From W2P13-069 sp963590525 (lineage in GTDB: Bacteria > Actinomycetota > Coriobacteriia > Coriobacteriales > QAMH01): a stretch of DNA of 64,000 nt. Shown in pieces: positions 43,619-52,227 of this stretch. Below the pieces are notes generated by a model. The model was not told the DNA's origin and did no database searches. It worked only from the letters and a program-made list of their open reading frames with translations. The stretch's first letter is position 1. Each line of letters opens with the position of its first letter. The stretch lies in assembly GCA_963590525.1 (NCBI GenBank), contig CAVAPV010000004.1, positions 1 through 64,000 of the forward strand, given 5' to 3'. Both the position numbers and the translations under genes were made by a program.

Positions 43619-44677
43619 ATGGCAAAGGTGAAACGCCTCAACAGGGACATTGGGAGATTCCAGGGCAAATATATAGCACTGGCAACCTGCGTAGCGCTTG
43701 CAGGAGCCGGCATTCCAACCATTGCGCTGGCAAGCAACGACAGCGCGTTAGACGACCTGGCCAGTGTCAACGTGACAGCCGTATCGCAAGGAACCCTCTC
43801 ATCAAACGAGAACATACGCTGGGCCCTTGGGACAAACGGAGGGCTGGCTATAAGCGGCAAGGGCTCACTAAGCGCAGATGAAGCTCTATACGATATCGCA
43901 AACCAAGTGACGAGCATCTACATCGCCAAGGACATAAGCTCTATCGGGGCAGAAACCTTTAGCTTTTTTGGCAATCTCAAGGCAGTGGAATTTGAAGAGG
44001 GAAGCAGCCTGGAGAGCGTCGGGGCGTATTCTTTTGCCAATTGCTCAAACCTCCAAACCGTCTGTTTTCCAAGCAGCCTGCGTTTTATTGAAACGGCAGC
44101 ATTTCAAGATTGCAGATCACTGACTACGCTCTCTTGCGATGCCAATACGTCAAGACTGGAGAAGATCGGACCGAGCGCATTTGCAAACTGCTCCTCTCTC
44201 GCAGAGTTTGCATTGCCAAAAACGCTCAAATCAATAGAGAATTACGCGTTTGATGGTTGCGAATCCCTCGTACGCATAGAGATCCCAGCATCGGTAACAG
44301 CCGTTGGCGAAAGCGCTTTTGAGAACTGCTCCAGTCTCAAAGACATCGTTGTCGAGGACCCTACCAAGACAAAAGTCGATCAATACGCTTTTGCGGGTAA
44401 TACCGCCGCAAAGCCCGCCTCTATAAAGATCATCAAAGCAAAAGCCGGCAAGAGGTGCGCAACCGTCACATGGAGCAAAGTAGCAAAAGCAAGCTCTTAC
44501 AAGCTTTGCTACAAGAAAAAGGGCGCGCACAAGTACAAGGCAAAGGTTCTAACGCGAACGACTACCAAACTCAAGTCCCTTGCCAAAGGCAAGCGTTACA
44601 AGCTCTACGTAATTGCCAAAGCAGGGGATAACGTGATCTGCAAATCAAAGGTCAAGACCACAGCCAAAATCGGATAG
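43619..44677 (+). CDS. BspA-like leucine-rich-repeat surface protein
   Basis: This 352-residue protein has a signal peptide (cleaved after ALA) and five or six LRR_5/BspA-type repeats of about 23 residues (IGAETFSFFGNLKAVEFE, VGAYSFANCSNLQTVCFP, IGPSAFANCSSLAEFALP, VGESAFENCSSL). These are followed by a fibronectin-III-like domain rich in Lys (ATVTWSKVAKASSYKLCYKKKG). BspA-type repeats bind host or bacterial surface proteins in other species. AGAAAGGGG precedes the ATG, 13 bp after the B-repeat gene. It ends the pilus cluster. Confidence 0.82.
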   Translation: MAKVKRLNRDIGRFQGKYIALATCVALAGAGIPTIALASNDSALDDLASVNVTAVSQGTLSSNENIRWALGTNGGLAISGKGSLSADEALYDIANQVTSIYIAKDISSIGAETFSFFGNLKAVEFEEGSSLESVGAYSFANCSNLQTVCFPSSLRFIETAAFQDCRSLTTLSCDANTSRLEKIGPSAFANCSSLAEFALPKTLKSIENYAFDGCESLVRIEIPASVTAVGESAFENCSSLKDIVVEDPTKTKVDQYAFAGNTAAKPASIKIIKAKAGKRCATVTWSKVAKASSYKLCYKKKGAHKYKAKVLTRTTTKLKSLAKGKRYKLYVIAKAGDNVICKSKVKTTAKIG

Positions 44678-44744
44678 CCAGACAAACCGCACGCGACGTT
44701 CAGAATCACTGCCCCAGCCAGCGCACATGATACCCATCACTAAG

Positions 44745-44778
44745 AAAACGGGGCGAACAGCTCAAACTGTCCGCCCCG
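44745..44778 (-). terminator. intrinsic terminator of serC (bidirectional)
   Basis: A stem CGGGGCG/CGCCCCG with inner ACAG/CTGT pairing (44749-44778) is followed on the minus strand by TTTTC. It sits between the convergent LRR gene and serC and could end both. Confidence 0.8.
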
Positions 44779-44800
44779 ACAAACCGATACCTGCCCAAGG

Positions 44801-45886
44801 TTACTTGTTCTCTTGCTCAAACTTCTTCATGAAGTCGACCAAGGCCTGCACACCTTCAACAGGCATTGCGTTATAGATGCTCGCGCGCATACCGCCAACA
44901 GACCTATGGCCCTTGATGTTCTCGATGCCAGCCTGCTTAGCCTCAGCAACGAATTTTGCATCAAGATCCGCATCGCCGGTGACAAAAGGAACGTTCATGA
45001 TAGAGCGATCCTCTACAGCAGCCGTAGCGGTGTAGAACTCCGTGCTATCCAGATAATCGTAGAGGAGCTTTGCCTTAGCCTCGTTGATCTTCTTCATTCC
45101 CTCAAGGCCACCTTGCGCCTTGATCCACTTGAATACCTTGCCGCAGATATAAATGCCATAGCAAGGCGGGGTATTAACCATGGATCCGCCATCAGCCTGG
45201 GACTTCCAGCGCATGATAGTGGGCGTGTTTTCAATCCACTCGTCTTTAAGGAGGTCCTCCCTAACGATAACAATCACAACACCGGCAGGGCCGATGTTCT
45301 TCTGAACGCCGCCGTAGATAACGCCGTACTTGGAAACATCGATAGGCTCGCTCAAGAAACAGCTTGAGACATCGGAGACCAAGGGCACGCTGCCAGTGTT
45401 GGGAAGTTTATGATAGTGAGTACCGTAAATGGTCTCGTTCTCGCATATGTAAACATAGTCAGCCTCGGGGTCTAGATCCAAGGAATCAACATCGGGAATG
45501 TAGCTAAAAGTCTTATCTTCTGAAGAAGCAACACAGCGGGCGTTGCCCAAAAGCGCCGCCTCTTTGTACGCCTTCTTAGACCAACTGCCGCTAACGATGT
45601 AATCGGCTTTGCCGCTACCCGTCATGAGATTCATAGGAATCCCAGCAAACTGCAGCGTAGCGCCACCTTGCAGGAAGAGGACTTTGTAGTTATCCGGGAT
45701 AGCCATCAGATCGCGCAGATCGGCTTCGGCTTCCTCGATGATCTTCTTAAACGCAGCAGAACGGTGGCTCATCTCCATGACAGACATGCCAGTACCTTGA
45801 TAATCCAACATTTCTGCAGCGGCTTCTTGCAAGACGCTTTCTGGCAAAACGGCGGGACCCGCCGAGAAGTTATACACGCGTGCCAT
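44801..45886 (-). CDS. serC: phosphoserine aminotransferase
   Basis: This 361-residue PLP enzyme converts 3-phosphohydroxypyruvate and glutamate to phosphoserine in serine biosynthesis. It starts with the family sequence YNFSAGPAVLP, carries the PLP lysine in GGVQKNIGPAG (K196) and has the NETIYGTHY segment and a C-terminal GHRSVGGMRASIYNAM. Length is normal. The ribosome site is AAGAAGGG. serA is not in the window, and the gene seems to be transcribed alone. Confidence 0.95.
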   Translation of the reverse strand: MARVYNFSAGPAVLPESVLQEAAAEMLDYQGTGMSVMEMSHRSAAFKKIIEEAEADLRDLMAIPDNYKVLFLQGGATLQFAGIPMNLMTGSGKADYIVSGSWSKKAYKEAALLGNARCVASSEDKTFSYIPDVDSLDLDPEADYVYICENETIYGTHYHKLPNTGSVPLVSDVSSCFLSEPIDVSKYGVIYGGVQKNIGPAGVVIVIVREDLLKDEWIENTPTIMRWKSQADGGSMVNTPPCYGIYICGKVFKWIKAQGGLEGMKKINEAKAKLLYDYLDSTEFYTATAAVEDRSIMNVPFVTGDADLDAKFVAEAKQAGIENIKGHRSVGGMRASIYNAMPVEGVQALVDFMKKFEQENK

Positions 45887-46293
45887 ATCAGGCCCTTCTT
45901 TCTTGAATTAAGGCAGAGAATGCAGTGCGCGCGCTGCCCTGAGGCGGACCACAGCTTGGCAACCAAGCGCGTATGAGTGAAGATAGCGCACTCGCAGCAA
46001 GCGCGCCAGCCAAAATGGGCTAACCATCATAAAAGCCCCGTTGTAGGCAGATTTGGGACACGAAGAGCCATGATGCTCATCTCTTATGGGCAAATCCGAC
46101 AAAAGCGCCTCGCCGCTCAATGAGCTTTCTTACGTGGACTAAACCCCGCGTGCGCCGTCCGGTCTCTCCACATCTAAACGCAATGACTTCCCGCACTGGA
46201 AAACACCGCATTTGACACGCAAAGCGAGGCGAGAATCTAAGACCCCCACCTCGCTTTGCACTCGCATAGACTCCCAGTGCAGACAATTAAAGA
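45887..46293. other. gene-free spacer with 11-bp inverted repeat
   Basis: No gene is supported in these 407 bp, though short frames are open on the minus strand. An 11-bp perfect inverted repeat GCAAAGCGAGG (46219-46229 and 46249-46259) may be a terminator-like hairpin for the dehydrogenase gene; it lacks a T run. Confidence 0.4.
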
Positions 46294-47226
46294 TCAGTAG
46301 AAGCTTTCTTGTGCGTCGATCATGTCTTTGAGCAGCTTGGCCATAGCTTTGTAGTTATAAGGGAGCATCATCTTCTTGAAGAGGGGATTAAGCAAACCAG
46401 GAACGCTTTGGAACTGCAAGACGATGTTGTAGGCAGTGTTAAGCCCCACCGTATCGATAACCTTGAAGGGCCCTTTGGGCGCTCCGGTGCCACGCTCCCA
46501 TGCGATATCGATGCTCTTGGGATCGCTCACTCCCGCAGCCCACAAATCCAATGCGCTCAGTAACCAGGGCACGAGCATGGAGTTAAGAAGGTATCCGCTT
46601 TTTTCCTTGCGAACCGGAAGCGCGATCATGCGAATCTGATTGGCAAAACCGATAAGCGCATCAAACGTAGATTCGGCCGTCCCATCGTGCCCCATAACCT
46701 CAGCTGTATTGTTCTTCCAAATGGAATTGGCAAAATGCAAAGCGGCATACTTGTCGGGACGCCCTGTGACCTTGGCAAACTGACTGGGAAGCAAAGTGGA
46801 TGAATTGGATGCGAGAATGGTTTTCTCCGGCAAATGCGGGGCAAGCTTCTGGTAGAACTCTGTCTTGGCCTTGGGGTCTTCGGCCATGGATTCTATGACA
46901 AGATCTGCATCAGCAACAGCCCTTGCCATATCGAGCTCAAACGTCAGCCCACTATACGCAGACTCAACACGCGCAAGAAGCTCCTGCTTGTCGAAAGGCG
47001 CATCGCTGTCTGCGATGCCAGCACACCATGGCCCTTCTCCCAAAGCCATCTTTTCTATCTCGTCTATATACGTTTGACGCAGCTTGTCGATCTTTGGCTT
47101 AGTGCGTCCAACAGAGCCTTCGCTGCGAAGCCAGATAGTCACATCAAAACCACAATATGCTGTCTGGAACGCAATCTGGCTCCCCAAAACGCCGCCGCCT
47201 GCAACTACGATCTTCTCAAAAGCCAT
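46294..47226 (-). CDS. 3-hydroxyacyl-CoA dehydrogenase-like protein
   Basis: This 310-residue protein fits the short 3-hydroxyacyl(butyryl)-CoA dehydrogenase group. A Rossmann NAD site (VVAGGGVLGSQIAFQTA) opens it, then the conserved SMAEDPKAKTEFYQKL and ILASNSSTLLPSQF. The region LHFANSIWKNNTAEV carries the expected catalytic His, and a C-terminal helical domain follows. It would interconvert 3-hydroxyacyl-CoA and 3-ketoacyl-CoA. ATG 47226 follows AAGGGTGG. A 14-copy heptamer repeat lies upstream. No other beta-oxidation or butyrate gene is near. Confidence 0.8.
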   Translation of the reverse strand: MAFEKIVVAGGGVLGSQIAFQTAYCGFDVTIWLRSEGSVGRTKPKIDKLRQTYIDEIEKMALGEGPWCAGIADSDAPFDKQELLARVESAYSGLTFELDMARAVADADLVIESMAEDPKAKTEFYQKLAPHLPEKTILASNSSTLLPSQFAKVTGRPDKYAALHFANSIWKNNTAEVMGHDGTAESTFDALIGFANQIRMIALPVRKEKSGYLLNSMLVPWLLSALDLWAAGVSDPKSIDIAWERGTGAPKGPFKVIDTVGLNTAYNIVLQFQSVPGLLNPLFKKMMLPYNYKAMAKLLKDMIDAQESFY

Positions 47227-47371
47227 AGCAACCACCCTTAAGCTCGACGCTGATAGTTGCGTATAGACTGACAGTGCAAAAGCTTATTGAAAACCATAAG
47301 CACAGGCTTATTCCGCAAACGGAAACCTCAACGGCAAAGACAACGTTAAGAGAAAACAGCAGCGATTGGAC

Positions 47372-47469
47372 AGCAAGCAGCAAGCAGCAAGCAGCAAGCA
47401 GCAAGCAGCAAGCAGCAAGTAGCAAGTAGCAAGTAGCAAGTAGCAAGTAGCAAGTAGCAAGTAGCAAGT
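47372..47469 (-). repeat. 14-copy heptamer tandem repeat
   Basis: Six perfect AGCAAGC units (47372-47413) are followed by eight perfect AGCAAGT units (47414-47469) without interruption. On the minus strand the unit reads GCTTGCT/ACTTGCT. It lies between the hpf terminator and the dehydrogenase gene, 146 bp upstream of that start. Seven-base units change both promoter spacing and reading frame when copy number changes. Confidence 0.95.
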
Positions 47470-47475
47470 ATGAAA

Positions 47476-47507
47476 CCAAAAATCCCGCCCCTCGTTGAGG
47501 GGCGGGA
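47476..47507 (-). terminator. intrinsic terminator of hpf
   Basis: A perfect 11-bp stem TCCCGCCCCTC/GAGGGGCGGGA with a 3-base loop (47483-47507) is followed by TTTTT on the minus strand. It ends hpf 120 bp after its stop. Confidence 0.92.
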
Positions 47508-47627
47508 CATTACCGGCTTATAAAAGAGTCTCGCATCGCGCTAGGTCAGCTGATCTGACCGCTTTCGACGGTTGCGAATACGCGTCAAACCTCACTCAAG
47601 CATGAGGCCCAAGCAACATGCCTCCCG

Positions 47628-48215
47628 TTACTCCTTGTAGCCAACAACCTTGGGCTGGATGATGCCATAGCCGCCATTGGAACGATGATAAACAACCTGC
47701 ACCTGGTGAGTGTCTTGGTCGAAGTAGACATAGAAGTCATGACCGAGAAGGTCAGTCTGGACCAACGCACGCTCCATGGTCATAGGCTCGATCTCGATCT
47801 CCTTCATGCGGACCAGAAGATCGTCATCATCGCCGACTTCCTCGACAGGGGGAAGCTCGATGCTATCGATCTCTTCTACAGCCATGCTCTTGATCGTGCC
47901 GCGGCCGCCGCGACGATCAACAACCTTGGTCTTGTACTTGCGCAGCTGGCGAGCCACCTTATCTGCAGCCGCATCGATTGCGGCATACATGTCGTCCTCA
48001 GACTCGCTCACGCGAATCACTGCACCTTTAGCGTGAACAGTGACCTCGCAGGTATTGGACTTGGGGTTGGCAGGGTTATGAGCAGTTCTCAAAACAACCT
48101 CTGCGTTCATCGCAGCGGCCTCAAACACCTCAAGAGAGCGCCCGATCTTCTCTTCTACGTAATCCCTCAGCGCCGCGGTAACGGTGGTCTTGCGTCCGGT
48201 AACTGTGATGCTCAT
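47628..48215 (-). CDS. hpf: long-form ribosome hibernation promoting factor
   Basis: This 195-residue protein stabilises inactive 100S ribosomes. Residues 1-100 are the S30AE/YfiA domain (ITVTGRKTTVTAALRDYVEEKI, VTVHAKGAVIRVSES, MYAAIDAAADKVARQLRK). After an acidic linker, the C-terminal dimerisation domain ends in FYVYFDQDTHQVQVVYHRSNGGYGII, so it is the long form found in most bacteria other than the gamma-proteobacteria. GGAGG precedes the ATG. Confidence 0.95.
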   Translation of the reverse strand: MSITVTGRKTTVTAALRDYVEEKIGRSLEVFEAAAMNAEVVLRTAHNPANPKSNTCEVTVHAKGAVIRVSESEDDMYAAIDAAADKVARQLRKYKTKVVDRRGGRGTIKSMAVEEIDSIELPPVEEVGDDDDLLVRMKEIEIEPMTMERALVQTDLLGHDFYVYFDQDTHQVQVVYHRSNGGYGIIQPKVVGYKE

Positions 48216-48305
48216 TTTGACCTCCTACATTAGAACTGCGTTCTATTCCACGAGCACTATGCCCGTTTGGAAACTGATTTTGAGAAACTCTAAACCCCTC
48301 TAGCG

Positions 48306-49253
48306 CTACTCCTCTGCTGCTTCTGCCTTCGTGTCAGTTGTTGCCGATGCCCCAAAAGAAGAAGGCAGGGACTCCTCATCAAGAGAGCCGGCCATAAGCG
48401 TGGAGCTTTGGCTTCCAAGCCACTTTGCGGCAACCACATCAAGAGAGCCATTGGTTGTCATAGCCTCTACAGCTTGGTTAACCGCAGTAGAAAGCTGCTC
48501 GTTTGAAGAAGCCGTAACCGCGTAAACAGGCGACACGTCGTTGGCGCTTAGAAAATCAACTCGAACGATGTCTGAGTAATCGCGCGAATAGTAATCGCCA
48601 ACAACGGCATCGGCAACAAAGTAGGTGTAAGAACCGTTCTCAATTGCCTCAAACGCCTCTTGAACCGTGGCAACAGTATCTACAGAGTCTATTCCCAGTG
48701 CATCTTGAATCTCGTACGCGGCGGCAGAAGACTCCTGCACAAGCGTTTTCTCTTTACTCAAGTCGATAGAAGAAACGCTGTCCGGCATGTTTTTAACAAG
48801 GCAAAACAGGGAGGCGCCGTCATTTATGTAAGCGCTCGTGTAATTGAGGTCTTTGTTGCTGCCGCTTTTTACCGCACCCAAAGCAACATCGACTGTGCCG
48901 TTAGTCACCGCGGTTTTGCCATCGGTGCCAACGTCAACGATCTTGACCTTGCAGCCAAGCTCGTCTGCGAGGGCTGCGGCAACATCGACATCAAAACCAA
49001 TGGTCTCACCGTTGGCATTGGTTCCACCATACGGGGATTTGTTTGCATTGACGCCCACTGTGAGCACACCGTCTTCGATGACAGAACCAGCAGGCAAGGT
49101 AGATGAAAGCTGCACGGCAGGATCTGTATTGGAGACGATGCCCAAGGTGCTTTCTACTTGAGAGCAAGCGCACAAGGCACTCAGAGAAGTGACGCACAGG
49201 ACAGCTGCAAAGGCGCTCGCCATCACTTTCTTGGTAAAGGCTCGCTTTGCCAT
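48306..49253 (-). CDS. amino-acid-type ABC substrate-binding lipoprotein
   Basis: This 315-residue lipoprotein (lipobox ALCAC, Cys 30) is of the SBP_bac_3 family that binds polar amino acids or related solutes. The motifs TVGVNANKSPYGG, IGFDVDVAAALADELGCKVKIV, VDVALGAVKSG and YTSAYINDGAS are all present. No permease or ATPase is encoded beside it, so it must work with a transporter elsewhere or as a sensor. GGAGG precedes the ATG. Upstream lies the candidate structured RNA with its own terminator, whose last T is 21 bp before this start, raising the possibility of attenuation. Confidence 0.88.
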   Translation of the reverse strand: MAKRAFTKKVMASAFAAVLCVTSLSALCACSQVESTLGIVSNTDPAVQLSSTLPAGSVIEDGVLTVGVNANKSPYGGTNANGETIGFDVDVAAALADELGCKVKIVDVGTDGKTAVTNGTVDVALGAVKSGSNKDLNYTSAYINDGASLFCLVKNMPDSVSSIDLSKEKTLVQESSAAAYEIQDALGIDSVDTVATVQEAFEAIENGSYTYFVADAVVGDYYSRDYSDIVRVDFLSANDVSPVYAVTASSNEQLSTAVNQAVEAMTTNGSLDVVAAKWLGSQSSTLMAGSLDEESLPSSFGASATTDTKAEAAEE

Positions 49254-49273
49254 CCGTACCTCCAGAGCAATTC

Positions 49274-49556
49274 AAAAAGGTCCAGTTGGAACTCCTCCCA
49301 ACTGACCTGGTATTTGACCCCACACTCGCGCACTGGAACTTTTGCTTCGGCCGCGGTAATCCACGACCCCACTTAAGGTTCTCTCGCCCCGGGGACCCTT
49401 TGTCCCCTATCAAAGGCGGTGCGTCTTACCCCTAGGACGCGCCATGCTCGCCGAGCCGTCAAGCCCGACTTACGTGGATCCTTTTGACCGCGTCTGCCTT
49501 GGACTAAGGAAGCTTATGTCTTCCCGCAACCACAGACTTGGGAGGAGCTAAAGAAA
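49274..49556 (-). ncRNA. candidate structured ncRNA (about 280 nt)
   Basis: A TGnTACACT extended -10 (49564-49556) and a terminator with five T (49308-49274) bracket a gene-free region with strong pairing. A long-range helix of 5+7 bp (49491-49487 and 49479-49473 with 49357-49353 and 49365-49359) closes a domain. That domain holds the hairpins GCUC/GAGC, GCGUC/GACGC and GGGGAC/GUCCCC, plus a competing CUUUG/CAAAG pairing that could be a pseudoknot. Size, structure and place near hpf suggest a raiA-type RNA, which I cannot confirm. It could also be a regulatory leader of the binding-protein gene. Confidence 0.65.
49278..49308 (-). terminator. terminator ending the candidate ncRNA
   Basis: AGGTC-AGTTGG pairs with CCAACT-G-GACCT (one bulged G, 8-base loop) and is followed by TTTTT at 49278-49274. 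It lies just upstream of the binding-protein start. Confidence 0.8.
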
Positions 49557-49703
49557 GTGTAGCACAGCAAAATGCGCGCCCCTCATGCGTCAACAAGCCG
49601 ACACCCCCGGCCCCGTGTTCATAGAAACGTAAAGGTCGCACAAGGTTGCAAGAGAGAATCACCAGGCAGCCGATAGGAAAACTCGCGCCTTGATGAGGGC
49701 CGT

Positions 49704-50636
49704 CTAGATAGGGCTGTTGAGAAGCGACTGCGCAAGGGAGAGGTAGACTCCGTCTGGCTCGAAAAGCCAAGTGCCGATGTCTCTCACCATCACTGTGAGG
49801 GGATAATCGCGCCCTTCTAGCTTGAAATGCTTAAATCCCATCTGGACAAGCTCTTCTATACGCTGAGCCGATATGAGGCTGTTGACCAACGGTGCATCGT
49901 GCCTGCGCTGCAGGCACTCGTTGTTGATCTGCACCAGCTTGCCCTCAAGACGGCGCTGAGCAATGAAGTTGCCCGTGCTTGCGGCGTTGGCTGCCAGCGT
50001 CTGTGTCATGTAGTGATCCTTTGACAAGGGGCAGTTGGGACGACAGCGATGATTGACGATGAACTCGACTCGGTCGGGATGCTCGATTTGCGTGAGGTAG
50101 CTGTCATCGTTTGCAAAGGCACTGTTGACCACGACGATGTCGTAGCGCTTGAAAAGCTCGTTGTAATACGACGGCGGTTCCTGACCGAGCCTGTTTTCCA
50201 CCGTTGGCTTGACCAGCGAGCTTATCAGTTGGAGCTTAGGATAAGCAGAACGTATGTAATCGGCCAAAAGATCGTTAGCGACGATGACGCCGTTATTGTC
50301 AGAAAGATTCAGCCGCTCAAGCAAGAAATTGCTCTCGGGGTCATCTAAATCCTGCTCTGTTATCTCGGTATTGCTAAACGTAAGGCGGCAGCCTACCTGC
50401 AGCTGAGCATAGCGATCAAAAACCTCGCACACGTTGTCCTTGTCAAAAACCAAAGGCGCAGCGCGGCCTCCCTGAAACGCGCAGGACACGCTTCCAAAGA
50501 CGTAGTCGATGGGAAACTTGATACCTTGGCGCTGGCAAGCCTGAGCCAACAAAAGGGCATAGCCGTCATGGGCAAACATGACACCCACGTTGAAATCGCA
50601 AGAGCCTATATAGTCTCTAAAAACCTTTTGGGTCAT
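49704..50636 (-). CDS. uncharacterised protein, U32-peptidase-like
   Basis: I do not recognise this 310-residue protein with certainty. The segment VNHRCRPNCPLSKDHY resembles the cysteine cluster of U32/UbiU-type proteins (NxxCxxxCPYxxxH), and the alternating strand-helix pattern (NGVIVANDLLADYI, DIVVVNSAFANDDS, RIEELVQMGFKHFKLEGRD) suggests a TIM-like barrel. No signal peptide is seen. The start at 50636 has no clear ribosome site. It lies 18 bp after the Tat lipoprotein gene on the same strand, probably one operon. Confidence 0.5.
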   Translation of the reverse strand: MTQKVFRDYIGSCDFNVGVMFAHDGYALLLAQACQRQGIKFPIDYVFGSVSCAFQGGRAAPLVFDKDNVCEVFDRYAQLQVGCRLTFSNTEITEQDLDDPESNFLLERLNLSDNNGVIVANDLLADYIRSAYPKLQLISSLVKPTVENRLGQEPPSYYNELFKRYDIVVVNSAFANDDSYLTQIEHPDRVEFIVNHRCRPNCPLSKDHYMTQTLAANAASTGNFIAQRRLEGKLVQINNECLQRRHDAPLVNSLISAQRIEELVQMGFKHFKLEGRDYPLTVMVRDIGTWLFEPDGVYLSLAQSLLNSPI

Positions 50637-50654
50637 ACCCTGCCCTGTCTCGCT

Positions 50655-51923
50655 TTAGCTGATATCCACAAGCTCTATGGAACGTACTTCGACCTTGCGC
50701 GTGGTCTCGCCTTTTTTGACTTGGGCCACAGTCGCGTAGTTATACACCTTGCCTTCCAGCTCTCCGGTCGCAATACTAAAGTCGCCGTAATCCTCGGAGC
50801 CATCTGGCGCGCTGACGGTAAAGTAGCGTTTGCCCTTCATGTCCACAAAGACCGTGCGGCCAGAGCTCTTGCAAAACACCCAGCCAGCCGAGCTTCCTAT
50901 GGGTGTGACGGGAGTCCTGGTCAAACGCAGCCAAGTGCCATCGCCAGCCGCAACATACGTGCCAACGCTGGCGATGCCGTCTCCGTAATCGTAGCCAGCC
51001 GATATGCCAAAGCTAAAAGCACCGTTGACATAGGTAAAGGTATTGGGGCGAAACCCGTGCGGCAAAACCTGCGATGCAACCACGCCGCTGCCTTGTATAG
51101 CCGTGAGCTGATAGTAGACAGAGGACCGGTTCTCGTGTCTGGGCATGCACACCAAGCTCTTGCCGCTCGTATACAAGCCGCCGTTAAACCTACCGTGGCT
51201 TGTATAAGCAATCCCACCGTTAGTCTTAAGCAGAGAATCCTCGCTTGTCTTGGAGCCGTCTTCTGCAGGTTGGACAATCCAATAAGCTTGAGAATCTACA
51301 ACGGCAAGCTCTGGCACGTCGTAATCGGCACCGCCCTCGTCAAGCAACGTAGCCTCGCCCACGCTAAGCGCGTCGGCATCGATTGAAGCGCTGTAGAGGC
51401 GCCAGTCGTCTGTGAGATAGTTGCACTCGACCCATAGCAAAAGACTGTCGCTGCAACGAGCCTCGTGGATCACGAAACCAGTATCCTTGCCTTGGGCCTC
51501 TTGAAGCGCGGTCTCGTAACGCCCCGACTCAAGCCCCATCAAAAAGACCTGGGTAAGTGTACGGGACGTGCTTCCGGGAGCGGTGGCGCAGGCGATTTTG
51601 GAACCGCTTGCAAAAAGCTGCGTGCCGACATCCAAATCGATGACGGATTCCACCGTGCAGTACTTGCCCGTGCTCTTTATCTCCTTGAAGCTCTCCAAGG
51701 TCGTCACAGACTCCGTTGCCACCTCTAGCACATCGGGAGCAGCAGACGAGCTGCCAGAGCTGCAACCGCTTGCAACAACAGCGGCGCTCACGGCAGCCAC
51801 TGCAGCCGCACCTGCCGCAGCGCCGGGAATGGCACCGAGAAGGTCGCGTCGGGTGATAGGCGCAGATGCAGCAGCTGCGATAGGAGACGCTGCAGGCTTG
51901 TTGTTCTTGGGATTGGCAGACAC
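50655..51923 (-). CDS. Tat-exported lipoprotein with beta-propeller-like body
   Basis: This 422-residue protein has a Tat motif (R25-R26 in TRRDLLGAI), a long Ala-rich hydrophobic stretch and a lipobox ASGC at C54, so it should be a folded lipoprotein on the outside of the membrane. The remaining part is made of strand-turn repeats (YCTVESVIDLDVG, YWIVQPAEDGS, GGIAYTSHGRFNGG, FVDMKGKRYFTV), like a beta-propeller, with no catalytic motif. The GTG start overlaps the TSCPD gene's stop (TAGTG). Confidence 0.65.
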   Translation of the reverse strand: MSANPKNNKPAASPIAAAASAPITRRDLLGAIPGAAAGAAAVAAVSAAVVASGCSSGSSSAAPDVLEVATESVTTLESFKEIKSTGKYCTVESVIDLDVGTQLFASGSKIACATAPGSTSRTLTQVFLMGLESGRYETALQEAQGKDTGFVIHEARCSDSLLLWVECNYLTDDWRLYSASIDADALSVGEATLLDEGGADYDVPELAVVDSQAYWIVQPAEDGSKTSEDSLLKTNGGIAYTSHGRFNGGLYTSGKSLVCMPRHENRSSVYYQLTAIQGSGVVASQVLPHGFRPNTFTYVNGAFSFGISAGYDYGDGIASVGTYVAAGDGTWLRLTRTPVTPIGSSAGWVFCKSSGRTVFVDMKGKRYFTVSAPDGSEDYGDFSIATGELEGKVYNYATVAQVKKGETTRKVEVRSIELVDIS

Positions 51924-52183
51924 TAGGAGCGCTTCTCCAAAGCCTCGCGCAGCGCACGCGCCAGCTGATCGGGGCAGCTCGTGGACTTAGGGCCGCAAGT
52001 GGTGCCTGCGACGCGGTCGATAACCTCTTGCGCCGGCATGTTCTCTATAAGGGCACCGATGCCCTTGAGGTTGCCGTTGCAGCCACCCATGAACTCGACA
52101 TCGTGCACGCGATCTTGCTCGTCAAGCGAGAACGTGATCATACGGGCGCAAGTCCCGTGGGTGCGATAGCTGTGCTCTTCCAT
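51923..52183 (-). CDS. TSCPD domain-containing protein
   Basis: This 86-residue protein matches the small TSCPD family (TIGR03905 type), with THGTCARMITFSLDE at the start, FMGGCNGNLKGIGALIENM in the middle and the name-giving TSCPDQLARAL at the end. Two to four conserved cysteines (CGPKSTSC) suggest metal binding. Similar domains occur at the end of some ribonucleotide reductases; the role of the stand-alone form is unknown. It is translationally coupled to the Tat lipoprotein gene. Confidence 0.85.
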   Translation of the reverse strand: MEEHSYRTHGTCARMITFSLDEQDRVHDVEFMGGCNGNLKGIGALIENMPAQEVIDRVAGTTCGPKSTSCPDQLARALREALEKRS

Positions 52184-52227
52184 CTCTCGTCTCCTCTATC
52201 TGTACTCTCTCGCACAAAAGACCAGGT

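Noticed and set aside
47372..47469. possible CRISPR array
   Set aside because: Units are 7 bases long and directly adjacent, with no spacers and no cas genes in the window.
49350..49370. TGGATTACCGCG on the minus strand, resembling a T-box
   Set aside because: The invariant TGGNACCGCG is interrupted by two extra bases, and the sequence is used in a long-range helix instead of an antiterminator.
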